Shown in pieces: positions 22,245 to 34,369 of a stretch of DNA of 64,000 nucleotides. The position numbers were made by a program, and so were the translations under genes. Origin of the DNA: Aphelocoma coerulescens (taxonomy: Eukaryota; Chordata; Aves; Passeriformes; Corvidae); assembly GCF_041296385.1 (NCBI RefSeq), contig NC_091013.1, forward strand, positions 70,029,563 to 70,093,562, given 5' to 3'. Numbering within the stretch: position 1 is the stretch's first letter; each line of letters starts with the position of its first letter. Under the pieces are notes generated by a model. The model was not told the DNA's origin. It worked only from the letters and a program-made list of their open reading frames with translations, and searched no databases.

Positions 22245-25161
22245 GGCTGGCCACAGAGGTTCTGTAATGTATTGTTCTCAACTCCAATGAAGAGTATTTT
22301 TGAATTAAAGAAAAGTTAAGGCTTACAAAGGCTTCCAGGCTGAAGTGCCATTTCTACATGCACAAAAAGTTCTCACCCCATGAGATGTATGTGTAGTTTT
22401 TTCTGCAAAATGCCATGAAAAATTAAGAAGGGCAGAGAATGTGCAGTCCCTAGGATCCCTTCCAGAATGTGTGCTTTATTATTTCCATAGGCCAAAACAC
22501 ATTACCTTTCTGATCTAAGCCTTACTGATTGTGCTTCAGGCTGTTAACTCTCAAATCCCCTGAACATCAGAAAATTCTGGCCATTACATCACACAAATGG
22601 AACCCGTTTATTTTTAAAAGCTTGGGGCTGGGTGCTGGGCTCCCCCACAGCAAATTTGTGATACTCCTCTAAAGTGAGATGGCTAAGTTTGGTTTAAATT
22701 AATGTAAGTGGAAGTAGAAACTATTGCATAGGTTTCAATTTACAGAATTGAAAATTGTAAATCCATATCCGTTTTCTATTAATTCTGTTAATTTTTCCCA
22801 GACATGTGACAAACCTATAATTAGAGTATAGAATAATCATAAAAAGATTACTGTTGTCACCTGATTGTATAGAGACACTCCCACTACAGTCAGCAACAAA
22901 AAACATTTTACTATGTAACTCATAAAAAATACCCTAGCTTGCAGGGGAAGGGAAAATGTTTTGCAATGGGATTTTTTAGGTTGTTCTTGGAAAAACGCTC
23001 TATATTGTAAGTAAACAATTTATAACACGTATTTTCCTTCTTGAACACTAAATATCTGTCATATAATGGAAAATCTTGTAGCAAAATTAACTTGTATCCT
23101 GACCTTTCACTTTTAGTTTTTTCTCTTCTGCTTGACCTACTCACAGTCTCAGGATCACTGTATGAATATATATAATTCTTAAAATCCCTTGACATTACAG
23201 CCCTGTTCACTAATTTTTTTTTTGCATGAATAACTCATGGGTCTGTCTAGACCTTCACCTAGCAAACAAAAAAATCTATTAAAAATAAACTACAAAAAAA
23301 TCTGGCATTTAAAATGTTCACTAGTTACAGAATAGTTAACAGAATAGGTAAGAGAAAAAATAAGGTTTGTCAGATGAGAATTTTTATAACACTGAGAAGA
23401 AAAGGAAAATTAATAAGAAGGGCATGTTATTACAGCACTCTATTGAGTGAATTTTGAAACAGGATATGAACCAAGTATGTATGTAAAAACTGACTTTGCC
23501 TCGGATCTTTGTGTTGTTCTGACTGATCATGTTCTTCTTCACGCATCTCCTTGTCTTACTCTGAAAAATTCCTGCTCTGTGTTAGGGGGATATTTTTCAA
23601 GATACCAGGAAGTTTTCTATACATGAAGAATAGCCTGTGCTCAAATGCCTTATATGTTTCTGGAAATCATTTGCTACCATACTGTATTTGCTTACCTAGA
23701 AACTGTACTCTTCCCTCTAGCTTAATTTCTTCCCTCCACCCTGTTCTTTGTTTTCCTTTCAAACACAAAAGTCATGCCAAAAGGATAAATTGACAATAAT
23801 TTGGTTTTGTTGCTGGCAGAGGATGTGGCCATTTGTTTTTTTTTTTTTGCATACATCAGTATATGGTACAAATACTACATGTGGCACTCTGTGTTTCTTC
23901 TACAGTTTCTTCAAGGCAACAGGACATGAATTCCATTTTCTGGCTTTTCTGACATTCTCTGTGTGATGCTGTCTGAGCAGTAATGCAGAGAAATAAAGAA
24001 ACAGAAAGCAGTCCTATAATTTGAATATGCAGATAGCTAATGATATCACAAATCATATATTGTCCAGATATTTTGATACCGAAGAAGTCTACTGCCTAAA
24101 TTTCTGAACATAAGCAGGCAATTTCTGAAATTTAATTGGTATACAAATGCATGTTGTCCATATGATTTCATTAAGCTTGTCACAAGTAAATTGAGATAGA
24201 AAATACTTGTTTTGGCAAATACATTTCAATTTAAACCTTATTTGCTGATGCCTATGGGAATTATGAAAGTGAAGGGCTACAAAGACATAATGAAATGCAG
24301 GAAGTAATTGGTGGCATCAAAGCAAAACCTTCTGGAACCTTCAAATTGGTTTCAGATGCATGTCCAGCTCTGCAAGAGTTTTATAACTCATTCTCAAGAG
24401 AGAATCTCGAGCTTTTGGACTCAAAGATAATGACATGACAGCCCATAACCTCTTCTTCTGAAATATTCTGCCCTTTCATTAAAAGGAAACTCCTGAAGGT
24501 GGAGAAGAATACAGGAAGAGAGACAAATGGGAGGTGAAGAAAGATGTCATATGAAAGAGAATCAAATTTCTTTATTTGATTTTAGGAAGTGTCACACTCC
24601 ATATTTCTGATTATTCTCTGTTCAAAGAGCTCAGTGCCATTTGTACCACTGGAAACATTTTTCTTTTAATAACAAAATTAAAACCAGAAGAAAGCCAAAA
24701 ATATATACCAGGGAAGATGTCCCTTATTTTCCTGACTCCTCTCTTTTCTTACTCTTCTTTCTAGTCCACCAAAGTTCAAGAACTACTGAATAAAAAAGCA
24801 GGTGGTCAGTAAGTGTTGTTTGCTTATTTTCTTTCTTGAGCAACTTGGGATTGGGAGTTAAACTACAGAGCTTTCTGTTCCCATCTGCTCTGCAACTGGA
24901 GTTTCATCTAGGAAGAAATAGAAGGGAGACAAACGTCGTGCCAGTAATAGTTCAGATGGATATCAGCAGAATGTTTGTAGCCCATTGTGGCTTCTCCTTG
25001 TTTAATAAAAACATTTAGATCTCTATGTACAACAGACCTCCCAAGATGTGAGTGTTTCCTTTTCTAAATGTGGAATACATCATGAGTCTTTTGAGATATC
25101 TGCATCTCTGGAAGTGCAGGGAGATGTGTGAACACAATGGACAATAAGACATCATCAGTAG

Positions 25162-25194
<33 letters not shown>

Positions 25195-26859
25195 GGACAT
25201 TAGGAAGGTTGTTGATGAAGCCTATATTTAGCTGTGAGGATATAATCTCTTCAGGCTCCTTCCATAGTCCAGAGGAAGATTTCTCCCAGGGACAATTCAG
25301 AGTGGGAGCCCAACTCGTTATTCTGTGAGCAGCCTCCTGGAGCAGCCCCAGGCAATCACTAAAGGCCAAGTCAGAAAAGAACTGCATCCTGTGGCTGCTT
25401 TTTTTTGTGGGACTCAGCTCTTTAATGTGTGGACAGGTCCCCATCCCTCTGCTGCACTGAAAGGGACTATCAGAGAGCTTCATGTTATAATTTTCTCTGT
25501 CAATAGAACTGTAATCTATTTATCACTTCTTCAAATATAACATGATTTGTTAATTTAAAATACAGTCTTTAAGAGGATTACATGTTAATTTTACTATATA
25601 ATGCAGGAAATTCTAAAAATTAAATGTACTTTCAAACCTTCCTTTATAGCCTTGAGTTTTGAATGATGACTAGGATTTCATTCTAATTCCTTTCCTAGGA
25701 CTAATCCACTCATGTTTTGAATTATCAGTACCACATACCTTGTTTCTCTTTGCATGAAGACTAAGTTCAAATTAATACAGTTCTCTTTCCTTTTCCACAT
25801 GAGACATGAAATTCTTAAATTTCCTTTATTCATTTTCAAACTGTTCAGGTTTGGGGGATTTTCCACCATGGTTATAATAAATCAGAAGGAAGACTGCATT
25901 TAACCAGAATACAGACTGCTGTGATAGCAAGGATGATGGTTAGAAATTATGAGCTGTATTTTGGCCATATGTCCTAACTGGAAAATATTATACCTGTTGA
26001 ACTCTGAACCTGACAGCTGCCTTGGCCTGAAGAGGTGAGAACCCCCCCCAATTTAGTAATGGGGCACTTCAGATTTTATTAGTTTTGCAGTGTTAGTGCT
26101 TGATTATGCCCATTTCTGGCTGACTAATCTAAAGAAATCACCTTTTCCCTTGGTCTGCAACTGTCTCATCTGTTTGTTGGTAGCTCCTGCTCTCATCTAC
26201 TGTTTCCTCAAAGCCCTTCATGAAATCATTGCCATCAAAATGAGGACACTTATCAAACAACTATTTGAACTGCCCCCCTCAATCGGACAGAGATGAGTCA
26301 GAGTCCTCATGTGCACAACATTTCACCAGATCTGAGTGAGCAAAGGACTCCAGAGGAAAAGCAGTAGGGGTAATTTCTTCAGCCAGCCAAGAGGAAATGT
26401 GATTCTTGTCTCATTCTGTGGTTGTATGCAAGCAAGCCTATGCAGGTACCCCCCAGAGCCCTAGGACAAGACTACACTTAAGAAAGAAGAGTTTCACTTT
26501 CAGGTTGACAGTGTTCTATCTTCAGAGGATGCTAGGCAAATGGCTGGAGTATCAGCATGTCTAGATCTAAAACATATATTTAGACCAAAATGGCTTGAAA
26601 AGGCAGGATTTGTCAGCTGTGTCCACTTGCATCAGCCCAGGCAGCAACAAGGCATGGGTTGCATGTTTCTTGTAATCTGGCTAGAACATCTAGTGTGGGA
26701 ACCCAGAGTGCAGAGAATATTTCTCTGCCTATTTTGAAGAATTTTACCCCCCTGAACAACACAGCTTTTGACCTCTGTCCATGGAAAAAACTCCCTACTC
26801 TTAGAGAAGAACTAGAAACTACACAGGTGTAAATTAGGTGATAGACTACTATGTAAGAT
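22245..26859. other. Unique AT-rich DNA with homopolymer tracts
   Basis: No gene is recognised. It contains a T13 run at 23836-23848 and the A27 tract listed separately. Reverse-strand ORFs over the A tract encode phenylalanine runs and are artefacts. Confidence 0.45.
25166..25192 (+). repeat. A27 homopolymer
   Basis: 27 consecutive A residues follow GTCTT and precede GGGGACATT. No retrocopy is recognisable immediately upstream, and no flanking direct repeats are obvious, so a poly(A) tail of a processed transcript is not supported. Confidence 0.95.
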
Positions 26860-27273
26860 TGTCACAGGGTGAAAAATTTAGAGGTTTTGGGTTTGTTAAT
26901 GTAGTAAATAGATAAAAGCAAAAAACATCAAAATGGAGGATTGTTGTTGTTCTCCAAACCTTTCTTCTTCTACTACTCCATATTCTGCAGCAAAAGTAGT
27001 TTGGGATGATTGGACAAAGAATTCCGCAGTTCCTGGCTGTGTTACTAAATAATTGGTAGAAAAGTAAAAATAATGTACGTTTTTAGTCACCATTGGTTAA
27101 TTTATCTTTAAAAGGCTGTGTAAATCTTGATAATGGGGCTTTCTCCTGCATTCTTTGCTTTGTGCTGTGTCTGGATCACGCTAGTGACTCTGTTTTCTCT
27201 GATAAGACTTAATAAACAACTACCAAGAAGCAGCGAAGGCTGAGAGTCCCGTTTGTCTCTCTAAGTCCTGGCA
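26860..27273 (+). mobile_element. LTR-like element with promoter and poly(A) signals
   Basis: It starts TGTCACAGGGTGAAAAATTT and shows the order expected of a retroviral LTR. There is an inverted CCAAT motif (ATTGG, about 27092-27096), a TTTAAAA box at 27107-27113, and AATAAA at 27211-27216. A U5-like stretch GAGAGTCCCGTTTGTCTCTC (27242-27261) follows. The right end is placed at GGCA (27270-27273). The flanks there (AAGAT on the left, AGGAC on the right) match at only three of five bases, so the right boundary is uncertain. No internal genes are attached. It resembles none of the other LTRs in the window. Confidence 0.6.
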
Positions 27274-29939
27274 AGGACTTTAAAAACTCTTTCCCATCAG
27301 GAGAGGTTTGAGTATGGCATGGTTAGTATCAATCTAGCACATCCAATAGTGCTATTATTTGGCTTGAGGTGGTTTTCATTATTTTTTAAAGTTTGCCTCT
27401 AAAGAAATAAGCCAAATAGCTCTCTTGCCCTGTAGAAATGTGGCTGACATGTCTCAGTGTCAAGCAAGCTGGATTCACTTAGCCTCATTACTGGAGTCTC
27501 TTTAATTTACAGGGTGTGACTTGGAGCATAGTTAGGCTTATGGGTCAAGTTATGTCATACAGGGAAGAACATGTAGAAAGTGCTATTAAAGAGACTTAAT
27601 TTTTCTGTTTAGCCACACTCCCTGACTAAAGAAAATCCAAGCAACAACCTTCCCTAGTCTCTATTCCCAGACAACCCTGTATGAGTCATAGCCTGGAATC
27701 ATAATATAATGAATTACTTTCACAATTTCAATTTGATGGAATAAACCTGAAAAGTGGTTTTATGGTTATGGTTATTCCTACAAAGGATGAACAAGCAAAT
27801 GTACATTGAAAAAGGACATTTCTTAGCTGAGACTTGGTGTAAAATTATGCTTAATTCTTATCATTAAGTACAATTTTACCAAGCACATTAAAAGAGAGAT
27901 GAAGTTAAGGACAACTGATATTGAATCAATTAGTAAAAGTTTTATATTTAAATGGCCATGTCCATAAAAATTATTGCAGTACTGGCAAACTGGAAAATGA
28001 ACTGGTAACAGTGATAGGTACATTTATTATTAGCATGAGCTTGTGAAAAAATGTGAAGAATCAGCTTCTTTTCATTCTATAAGTAGTGAATGATCTAGGT
28101 AACACCATGAAGCAATGGAATAATGGCCAGGCATTCTGGTAACCTCTACACAGACATTTAGCACTTGTGGGATGCTGACATGCTGCTGAGCAATCAACAG
28201 AGAAGCTGCCTAATTCTGAAGGACTTTTTTCTTTTATTTAAAGGGATTCTCATGTAAATATTCCCTTGTGAGTGCTGAGGTATTGTGGGGATAAAAATTA
28301 TAATGGCATAGACCCCTGTAGGTACTGCATATAACTGGGGCAAGACTTTGGATATCTGTGTTGGAGTGAGTGCTCAGCCTGCACCTCGCCTCTGCAGGCA
28401 GCTGAAGTGACTGATTGGTTCCCGTAAGGTTCAGGGTGCCTCCTGCTCTGCCTTGGCTATGAGCATTTGCATGTGGGCACAAGTGGGCGGGCACACAACA
28501 TTGACCAAAGCCCCAGTAGGATCAGGTGGGTGCTCTGGGCAGAACACACAGCAGAATTTGCAGCCTCCACTTTTAGTATCATTGCTGGCTTTTATCAGAT
28601 GAAAATGCAAAAACAGCCCTGGGACCAAACTAAACTGGCAATTTACATGTTATGAGTGCCATAACAAGCTGTTTTAGTGTCACAGCTGGTCTGGACTGTC
28701 CCTTTGTAGTTCATAAGCACCCATGGGGTTGGCTGTACCATCAACCATAACAGGAGGACCAAGGGTATCTTTACAGAGTTTGCCTTCAGCTGGAGTAATC
28801 TAAGAAGAGAATCAGGGTCAAACTCTACACTCATATCTAGATCTTGCACTTTCTAAGAAAACATGCTAGCCAGAAATGTGTGATGCAAAGGGTAAAAGCC
28901 ATCAGCCCAGGCATATTGCCTTCTCTGGTTGCATTTTGCAAGGAAATGAGTAAGACACAAAGAAGTTTACATTCTGGAGTGGAGCTATATAAGCTTCCAC
29001 AAACAGTTAATAAAATGAATCACTGAAAATATACTGTGAGACAGACAATGCTATAAATTTGATCATTTTTTTAAATTTTTTTTTTGGAGGAGAAGGTAAC
29101 TTTTATACTTCTTGGGTAGGTCTATAATTGTGATAAAACAAGAAACATTGTATTTTGTTTCTGTATCACATAAGCTGGAATGTCCATATCTTTTATCCAC
29201 TTTGGAGGTCAAGGTTACATTCCCAACCTTAGACTTCCAGACGTAATTATCTACGAGGACTGGTGAAGCCACATCATGGGGCAGGGGAGTTTTATAGCTT
29301 ATGTACAGTAAGAGGCAGATCAGTCAGGACAAATGACCTAATTACTTGTTTTGACAAAAAAAAAAGGTTATCAAAATTAGTCTGCAGTTGTTACTGTTCT
29401 GAAAAAAACTCACCCATGACTCATTCAAACCACACATCACTGCCCAAGCTGGTTGAAAGCAAGCAGAGTAACTCTGTCAGATTTGAACTTCCCCATTCAA
29501 CTCAGCTGCCCTTAATCATCTAAATTTTGGTGTGAACAACTGTTCCACTCCTCAGGCTAATAAACAAACAATAAAACGCAGAAGCAGAGGGCAGTAGATA
29601 CAGGGGCAGGGGAGAAGCTACAATTCCTTACAGCTGAGACCAAGAGCTCACGGTAACAGCACTTGTTGTAAGTGAAAGAAGTCAGATTCAATCCCAGTAG
29701 GTCCAAAGACTATATGCACCCACAACTTAAACAGCTGCCCAGTGGAATTTGATTCCCATGCTTCTAAGTTGTAACACCCACTTGCAAAAAGACAGTATTG
29801 AATGCAAGATCTGAAGTATGCTGCTCTGTAACATCATTGCCTTAGTAATTTCATATCATTCATTTAATTGCTAATGTTCATATCTTCCTGGACTTGCTGC
29901 ATACTCTGATCTTATCCAGCAGAAAGTTCAGTATTGATC
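27274..29939. other. Unique DNA, nothing recognised
   Basis: AT-rich sequence with short ORFs only. A low-complexity T-rich stretch lies at about 29068-29087. Confidence 0.45.
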
Positions 29940-30110
29940 CTTGATCCTTGACCTTCCATGTGCCAGACTGGACAAACCACTTATTTTCTCTATGATTCAA
30001 TTCCATTTATGAAAAATTCTCCTTATGAAAAATGAAGATAATATTATTTCTATGATTTGCAAGCCATGTTGAGGCTAAATGAAGAAATGGTAGCACATAT
30101 AGTAATAAAA
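29940..30110 (+). mobile_element. Probable MIR SINE relic
   Basis: The order GTGCCAGACTGGACAAACCA (29959-29978), CTTATTTTCTCTATGATTCA, ATGAAAAATGAAGATAATA and GAGGCTAAATGAAGAAATGG matches the 3' two-thirds of MIR, where GGACAAGTCACTTAATCTCT, a TCTGTAAAATGGGGATAATA-like block and a GAGGATTAAATGAGATAATG-like block follow one another. A weak match to the MIR core may also be present at about 29655-29700. The copy is very old and degenerate. Confidence 0.5.
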
Positions 30111-31135
30111 TATGAAGGAAATTGCTTAGTTTAAGGATACTGGGAATAATATCACTTTTTGATTAAGGAAGAACTTACAGCAAAAAATACATAATGCAAT
30201 TTTACCTCTAAGAATTTATGAATTTCTTTCTTCAAACAAGACTTAATGGATTTCTGTGAGATAAAACATCACTAATCCCAATTAAATCTTCACAATTCCT
30301 ACTGATTCTAGGCAAGCACTCTAAAATCTGGCTTGTATAAAAAACCATTTCTCTCAAAAGCCATCATTTTGTGAGAAACATCGCAAAGCTGTTTTATTTC
30401 TAGCTGAAAAATGCATTACTAAAATCTCATTTTGAGTGAACTTAACATCTTAACATATTAGAAGAGTGGTAGTACCAGCATATGAAGTCCTTTGTGACAA
30501 AAAAAAGCCTCCAGTACATCTCAATTATAACCAGTCTGCCACTTTTGAATTTCTTATTTTGAATTGCCAGGAAAGAGGGGGTGTGTTTAATAAATACTTA
30601 TCACAAAAGCTTATATAATAAATGTCTACATGTACACTTATCCCAGAGAGGTAGCACTCAGGGTTTTTTAGTTAGATCATTCTAAAAGTTGATTCAAGTG
30701 ACTGTTAGTCAGTCACCATCTATTTTTAGGTAAGATCTAGAGACATATTGTCCAGAATGATCACATTAGTGTGCTAACAGGAATACAGAAATGGAATACC
30801 ATATTATATCGTCTTTTCTTCTCATATTTTGTCTCTAGTATTGATGGATTTTATATTAAAATTTAGCAAACAATACAACAGTCTCCTCCCCCTAAATTTA
30901 TCACATCTTCACTTGTTAATATTTGCTATATCTCTTGTCCTCTCTCAAATACATAGCATATATTTCTGTATCTATACATGAAGAAAAAGTGCTTTGTTTC
31001 AACTGTCATTATTCTTCTAGTTTACATTCACTTCTTATTTAATTTCTTTAAAATTTTCAGTCTTTCTAAATATCCAACATTGTTATACAATGGAAATAAC
31101 TTTCCTATGAAGTATGCTAACTATATAACACACAT
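30111..31135. other. Unique AT-rich DNA
   Basis: No gene or repeat family is recognised. Confidence 0.4.
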
Positions 31136-31179
31136 TTTATCTATCATTTATTTTTATTTATCTTTATTTATTATATCAG
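31136..31179. repeat. TTTATT-type AT-rich low-complexity tract
   Basis: A run built of TTTATT and TCTATC/TTTATC variants directly precedes the CR1 insertion. It may be the AT-rich target of that insertion. Confidence 0.6.
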
Positions 31180-31762
31180 CTATAATGTGGCCAGCAGGAC
31201 CAGCGCAGTGATCATCCCCCTGTCCTAGACACTGGTGAGGCCACACCTCAGATCCTATGTCCAGTTCTGGGCCCCTCACTACAAGAAGGACATTGAGCGG
31301 CTGGAGCGTGTCCAGAGGAGGGCAACAGAGCTGGGGAAGGGTCTGGAGCACACGTACTGTGAGGAGCACCTGAAGGAGTTGGGGATGTTTAGCCTGGACA
31401 AAAGAGGATATGGGGGGGATCTTATCACTCTCTACAACTGCCTGGAAGGAGGGTGTAGCCAGGTGGAGGTCGGCCTCTTCTCCCATGCAACCAGCAACAG
31501 GACAAGACAAAGCCACACCAAATCATGCCAGGAGGTTTAGATTGGAATTAGGAAAATTTCTTTGCTTAAAGGGTGGTCAGGCATTGGAACAGGCTGCCCA
31601 GGGAAGTGGCAAAGTCACCATCCCTGGAAGTGTTCAAAAGACGTGTGAGTATGGCACTCAGGGACATGGTTTAGTGATGGACTTGGCAGTGGCGGGTTGA
31701 TGTTGGGACTCATTGATCTTGAAGCTCTTTTCCAACCTAAACAATTCTATGATTCTATGATC
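31180..31762 (+). mobile_element. CR1 LINE, 5'-truncated, best preserved in the window
   Basis: About 580 bp of CR1. It begins ATGTGGCCAGCAGGACCAG (31184), continues CAGTTCTGGGCCCCTCACTA (31262-31281) and GGACATTGAGCGGCTGGAGC, runs through the ORF2 3' end and the 3' UTR, and ends with two ATTCTATG units (31744-31759). The peptide read from the + strand near 31235 is the CR1 ORF2 C-terminal region. A 101-codon open stretch (31235-31540) survives only as a remnant of ORF2, lacking the endonuclease and reverse-transcriptase domains. Relatively low divergence from the remembered avian CR1 consensus suggests it is younger than the other CR1 copies here. Confidence 0.93.
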
Positions 31763-34369
31763 TAAAGAAAAATCAATTTCATTTTGTATTAAATTCAGGT
31801 AAATCTTACTATGCTTTTTTGTTTCTTTACCAGGCTTAGTTTCTACCAAATTCTGTCTCATCACTTTTTCAGCCCATTTACTGTGTGGTTCTTCATAGAG
31901 CTTCAACATCCAGATTCCGGTTAACATCTCATAATGTGTCAGGTTTTTTTATCAAAGTCATTTGTTGTATGCTACTGTAGACACAGTTGTGTCATAGCAG
32001 GCATTGTTGTCTTAGTCTTCTACAATTTTTTGTAGAAATGAATATGCCATTTTCAATTAAAAAAAATTCAATTATACTATCAGATCACAGAATTTGCTGG
32101 CAATTCAGACAAATATTCATATAATGTGTATCATTTACTCTGCAGATTGGCAATAGGTTGGCTAAATTTAGAATAACCTGGGGCCCTGAGCTGAGACAAA
32201 TGAGAGCAAATAGTTGTCCTGTATCAAGGGATAAAAAATTAAGTCCAAAGAAGCTTCCTACTACCTAACTGTCTCCTGATAATTCCTAGATTTTACTCAG
32301 CCTGAAACCTAGGGAAGAAAGCTTTGCTGAATATGCATAGTTGTGGTTTCTTCTTCCTTTGCTTTTTTCTTATGGTAATTTACAGCAACTGAATTCAGTC
32401 ACAACCTTTCCTGTCTGGTTTCTTTTTTAGTCACAGTGTTTGAACACCTGTGTTGGATATTTTCTTCAAAGAGAGCATTAACTCTAGTTTTGTTTCTGAC
32501 TATCATGTATAAGAGGAGAATGGGCATCCTGGTGTGTTCACCTGGAGGGGCAGCTTGGGGCATGCAGGATGGAGGGTGCTTTCCTGGAACACCAGTGTGC
32601 ACAGCGTGGCACTGCTTGTCAGATGCCTTTGTTTAAGCCCCTCCCAATTTGGGAAGTACCATAGTTTCTTCAGGACATTTATTTTCAGTTTGTAGCTCCA
32701 TCAACAGCCGTGCTGTTTTCTACCCCTGTTGTCTGAGGGGTGAACCAGGTGGAAGGGGTATGAATCTCCCCTGCCTGCACTGACAAGACTGAGCGTCTTT
32801 GGCAGCCACCTCTGGAGACCAGACTTTCATTGTTCGGCACCTCTCAGATGGCATTTCAGTTTCTACTTAGATTGTTAATATACCAATCTGGATGCTTAAA
32901 ACATGTCATTTTGCTCTCATTTTTGTCAAGAGAAACTTATGGCTCTATTCAGTTACCTAAGTGTCATTTGAAATGTCCTCTAGATGCCATTCTGCAAGTG
33001 TGGGGATGTCCACTATAAGTTCACATTTCTTTTTCTGAGGTTAGACAGAAAAGAATAAGAAATGTAACTCAGCCCTTTTTTTTTCTACCCCATGGGCTTC
33101 AGCCTCCCTTTCAGCATAATGGCTGCTACATCTGCTGAGAGAAAATCCAGGTCCCACCCAGGTTGTGTCTGGGCCTCTGGCAGTGACGTGCTCAAGACAA
33201 GGTGTCCTCATTTGCTCCTCAGACCTGCTGGCTCTGCCACTCAAGAATGGATCCAGTAGTAAATAACCCTTTTCTAGGAGACAAGAAACAGTATTACTGA
33301 AGTGGAGACCAGAACGCAGCACTACCCCTCCTAATAGCACGATTTACCTGCTTAGGTTCAGTTTTTCTCCATGTCTTGCGTGTTTGCCCACTGTCATCTG
33401 TATGTAATGTCATGCCATACCATGTCATTTTCTCACACAGTTCTCACATGCCTTTGAATTTTTTTTTATCTTATGCATCTCCCTCTATATACTTCTTTTC
33501 AACAGTGTAATCACGTTTGGCACTCCTCAGACAATTTAGTTCTGGTTGGAGCTCTACATGCTTCAAGTAGCCTAGTCTGTATTTCAAGCACAATTGTCTG
33601 AGGAGAGCAGAAACAATTTCCTTCCCTTTGCTCAGTATTGACATTCACATCATTATTTTTATATTTTATCACTGGATAGTGTCCTTAGTATCAGAGCTCA
33701 ATTGTATAAAACATGGCACAAATATAATCAGAAAGCAGATAGGTCTCTATAGCAAATTATTTAGAGATTAAATATGTAAGATGGGAGATCTACTCCTTTC
33801 ACGTTACCTATGGAGAGTGGACAAAAGAATGGAAATATCTAGACACCTACAGAAAGCTTGTGGGATCAAAAATGACTCACAAGGAATTTGGGAATATCTG
33901 TTTTCTGAACATGACCTACTTCTCTGCCAAGAGAGTGATCTCATCATACTTGTTATATATCTTTTGCTCCACTTCCCTTCAGGTCAAGAAGTTATTTGCT
34001 TCTCCTTCAGTCTCTGCCTGCAGAAACTGTCTATCCTGCTACTCCAACCAGCTGTAAATATTAATGGATATACAAACACATCCTATGGAATGCTAACATT
34101 TTCCTTATTCACAAGACTTTTATTTTTCTGTGTCAATGTAAAACAAGTAGATACCATTTGCAGGAACTGACAGCACAGGAAAAGCAAAAGCATGACCATA
34201 GTAGTATTACAGCTCCTCCATCCAAAAATCTGTTTTGTTCAGAAATCCAAATGATAGAGTTGCTATTCTTTTGGAACTGTACCCAGAGCCGTGATAAAAT
34301 TTTCCTTAACTTGCTCACTAGTAGGCCTAACTGGTTTCAGCCTTTGCAAAGGATAGCTACGAGCCAGAT
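31763..34369. other. Unique DNA, contains one perfect inverted repeat
   Basis: No gene is recognised. The inverted repeat at 33523-33605 is listed separately. ORFs at 33041-33340 (-) and 33781-34170 (+) have no motif; the latter is leucine-rich by composition. Confidence 0.45.
33523..33605. repeat. Perfect 14-bp inverted repeat, 55-nt spacer
   Basis: CTCCTCAGACAATT at 33523-33536 is exactly complementary to AATTGTCTGAGGAG at 33592-33605. The arms do not extend further and no target duplication flanks them. It could be a small non-autonomous DNA-transposon relic, a stem-loop or coincidence. Confidence 0.85.

Noticed and set aside
25166..25192. Poly(A) tail of a processed pseudogene
   Set aside because: No recognisable transcript copy lies upstream and no flanking target duplication was found.
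25064..25483. 139-codon reverse ORF with a phenylalanine run
   Set aside because: The run is the A27 tract read in reverse; the rest has no recognisable domain.
29655..29710. tRNA-like B-box (CAGATTCAATCCC)
   Set aside because: No A-box or cloverleaf can be formed around it; at most a weak part of a MIR relic.
31154..31516. 120-codon reverse ORF and matching forward ORFs
   Set aside because: They fall in the CR1 fragment; the forward frame is only the broken end of ORF2 and the reverse frame is its shadow.
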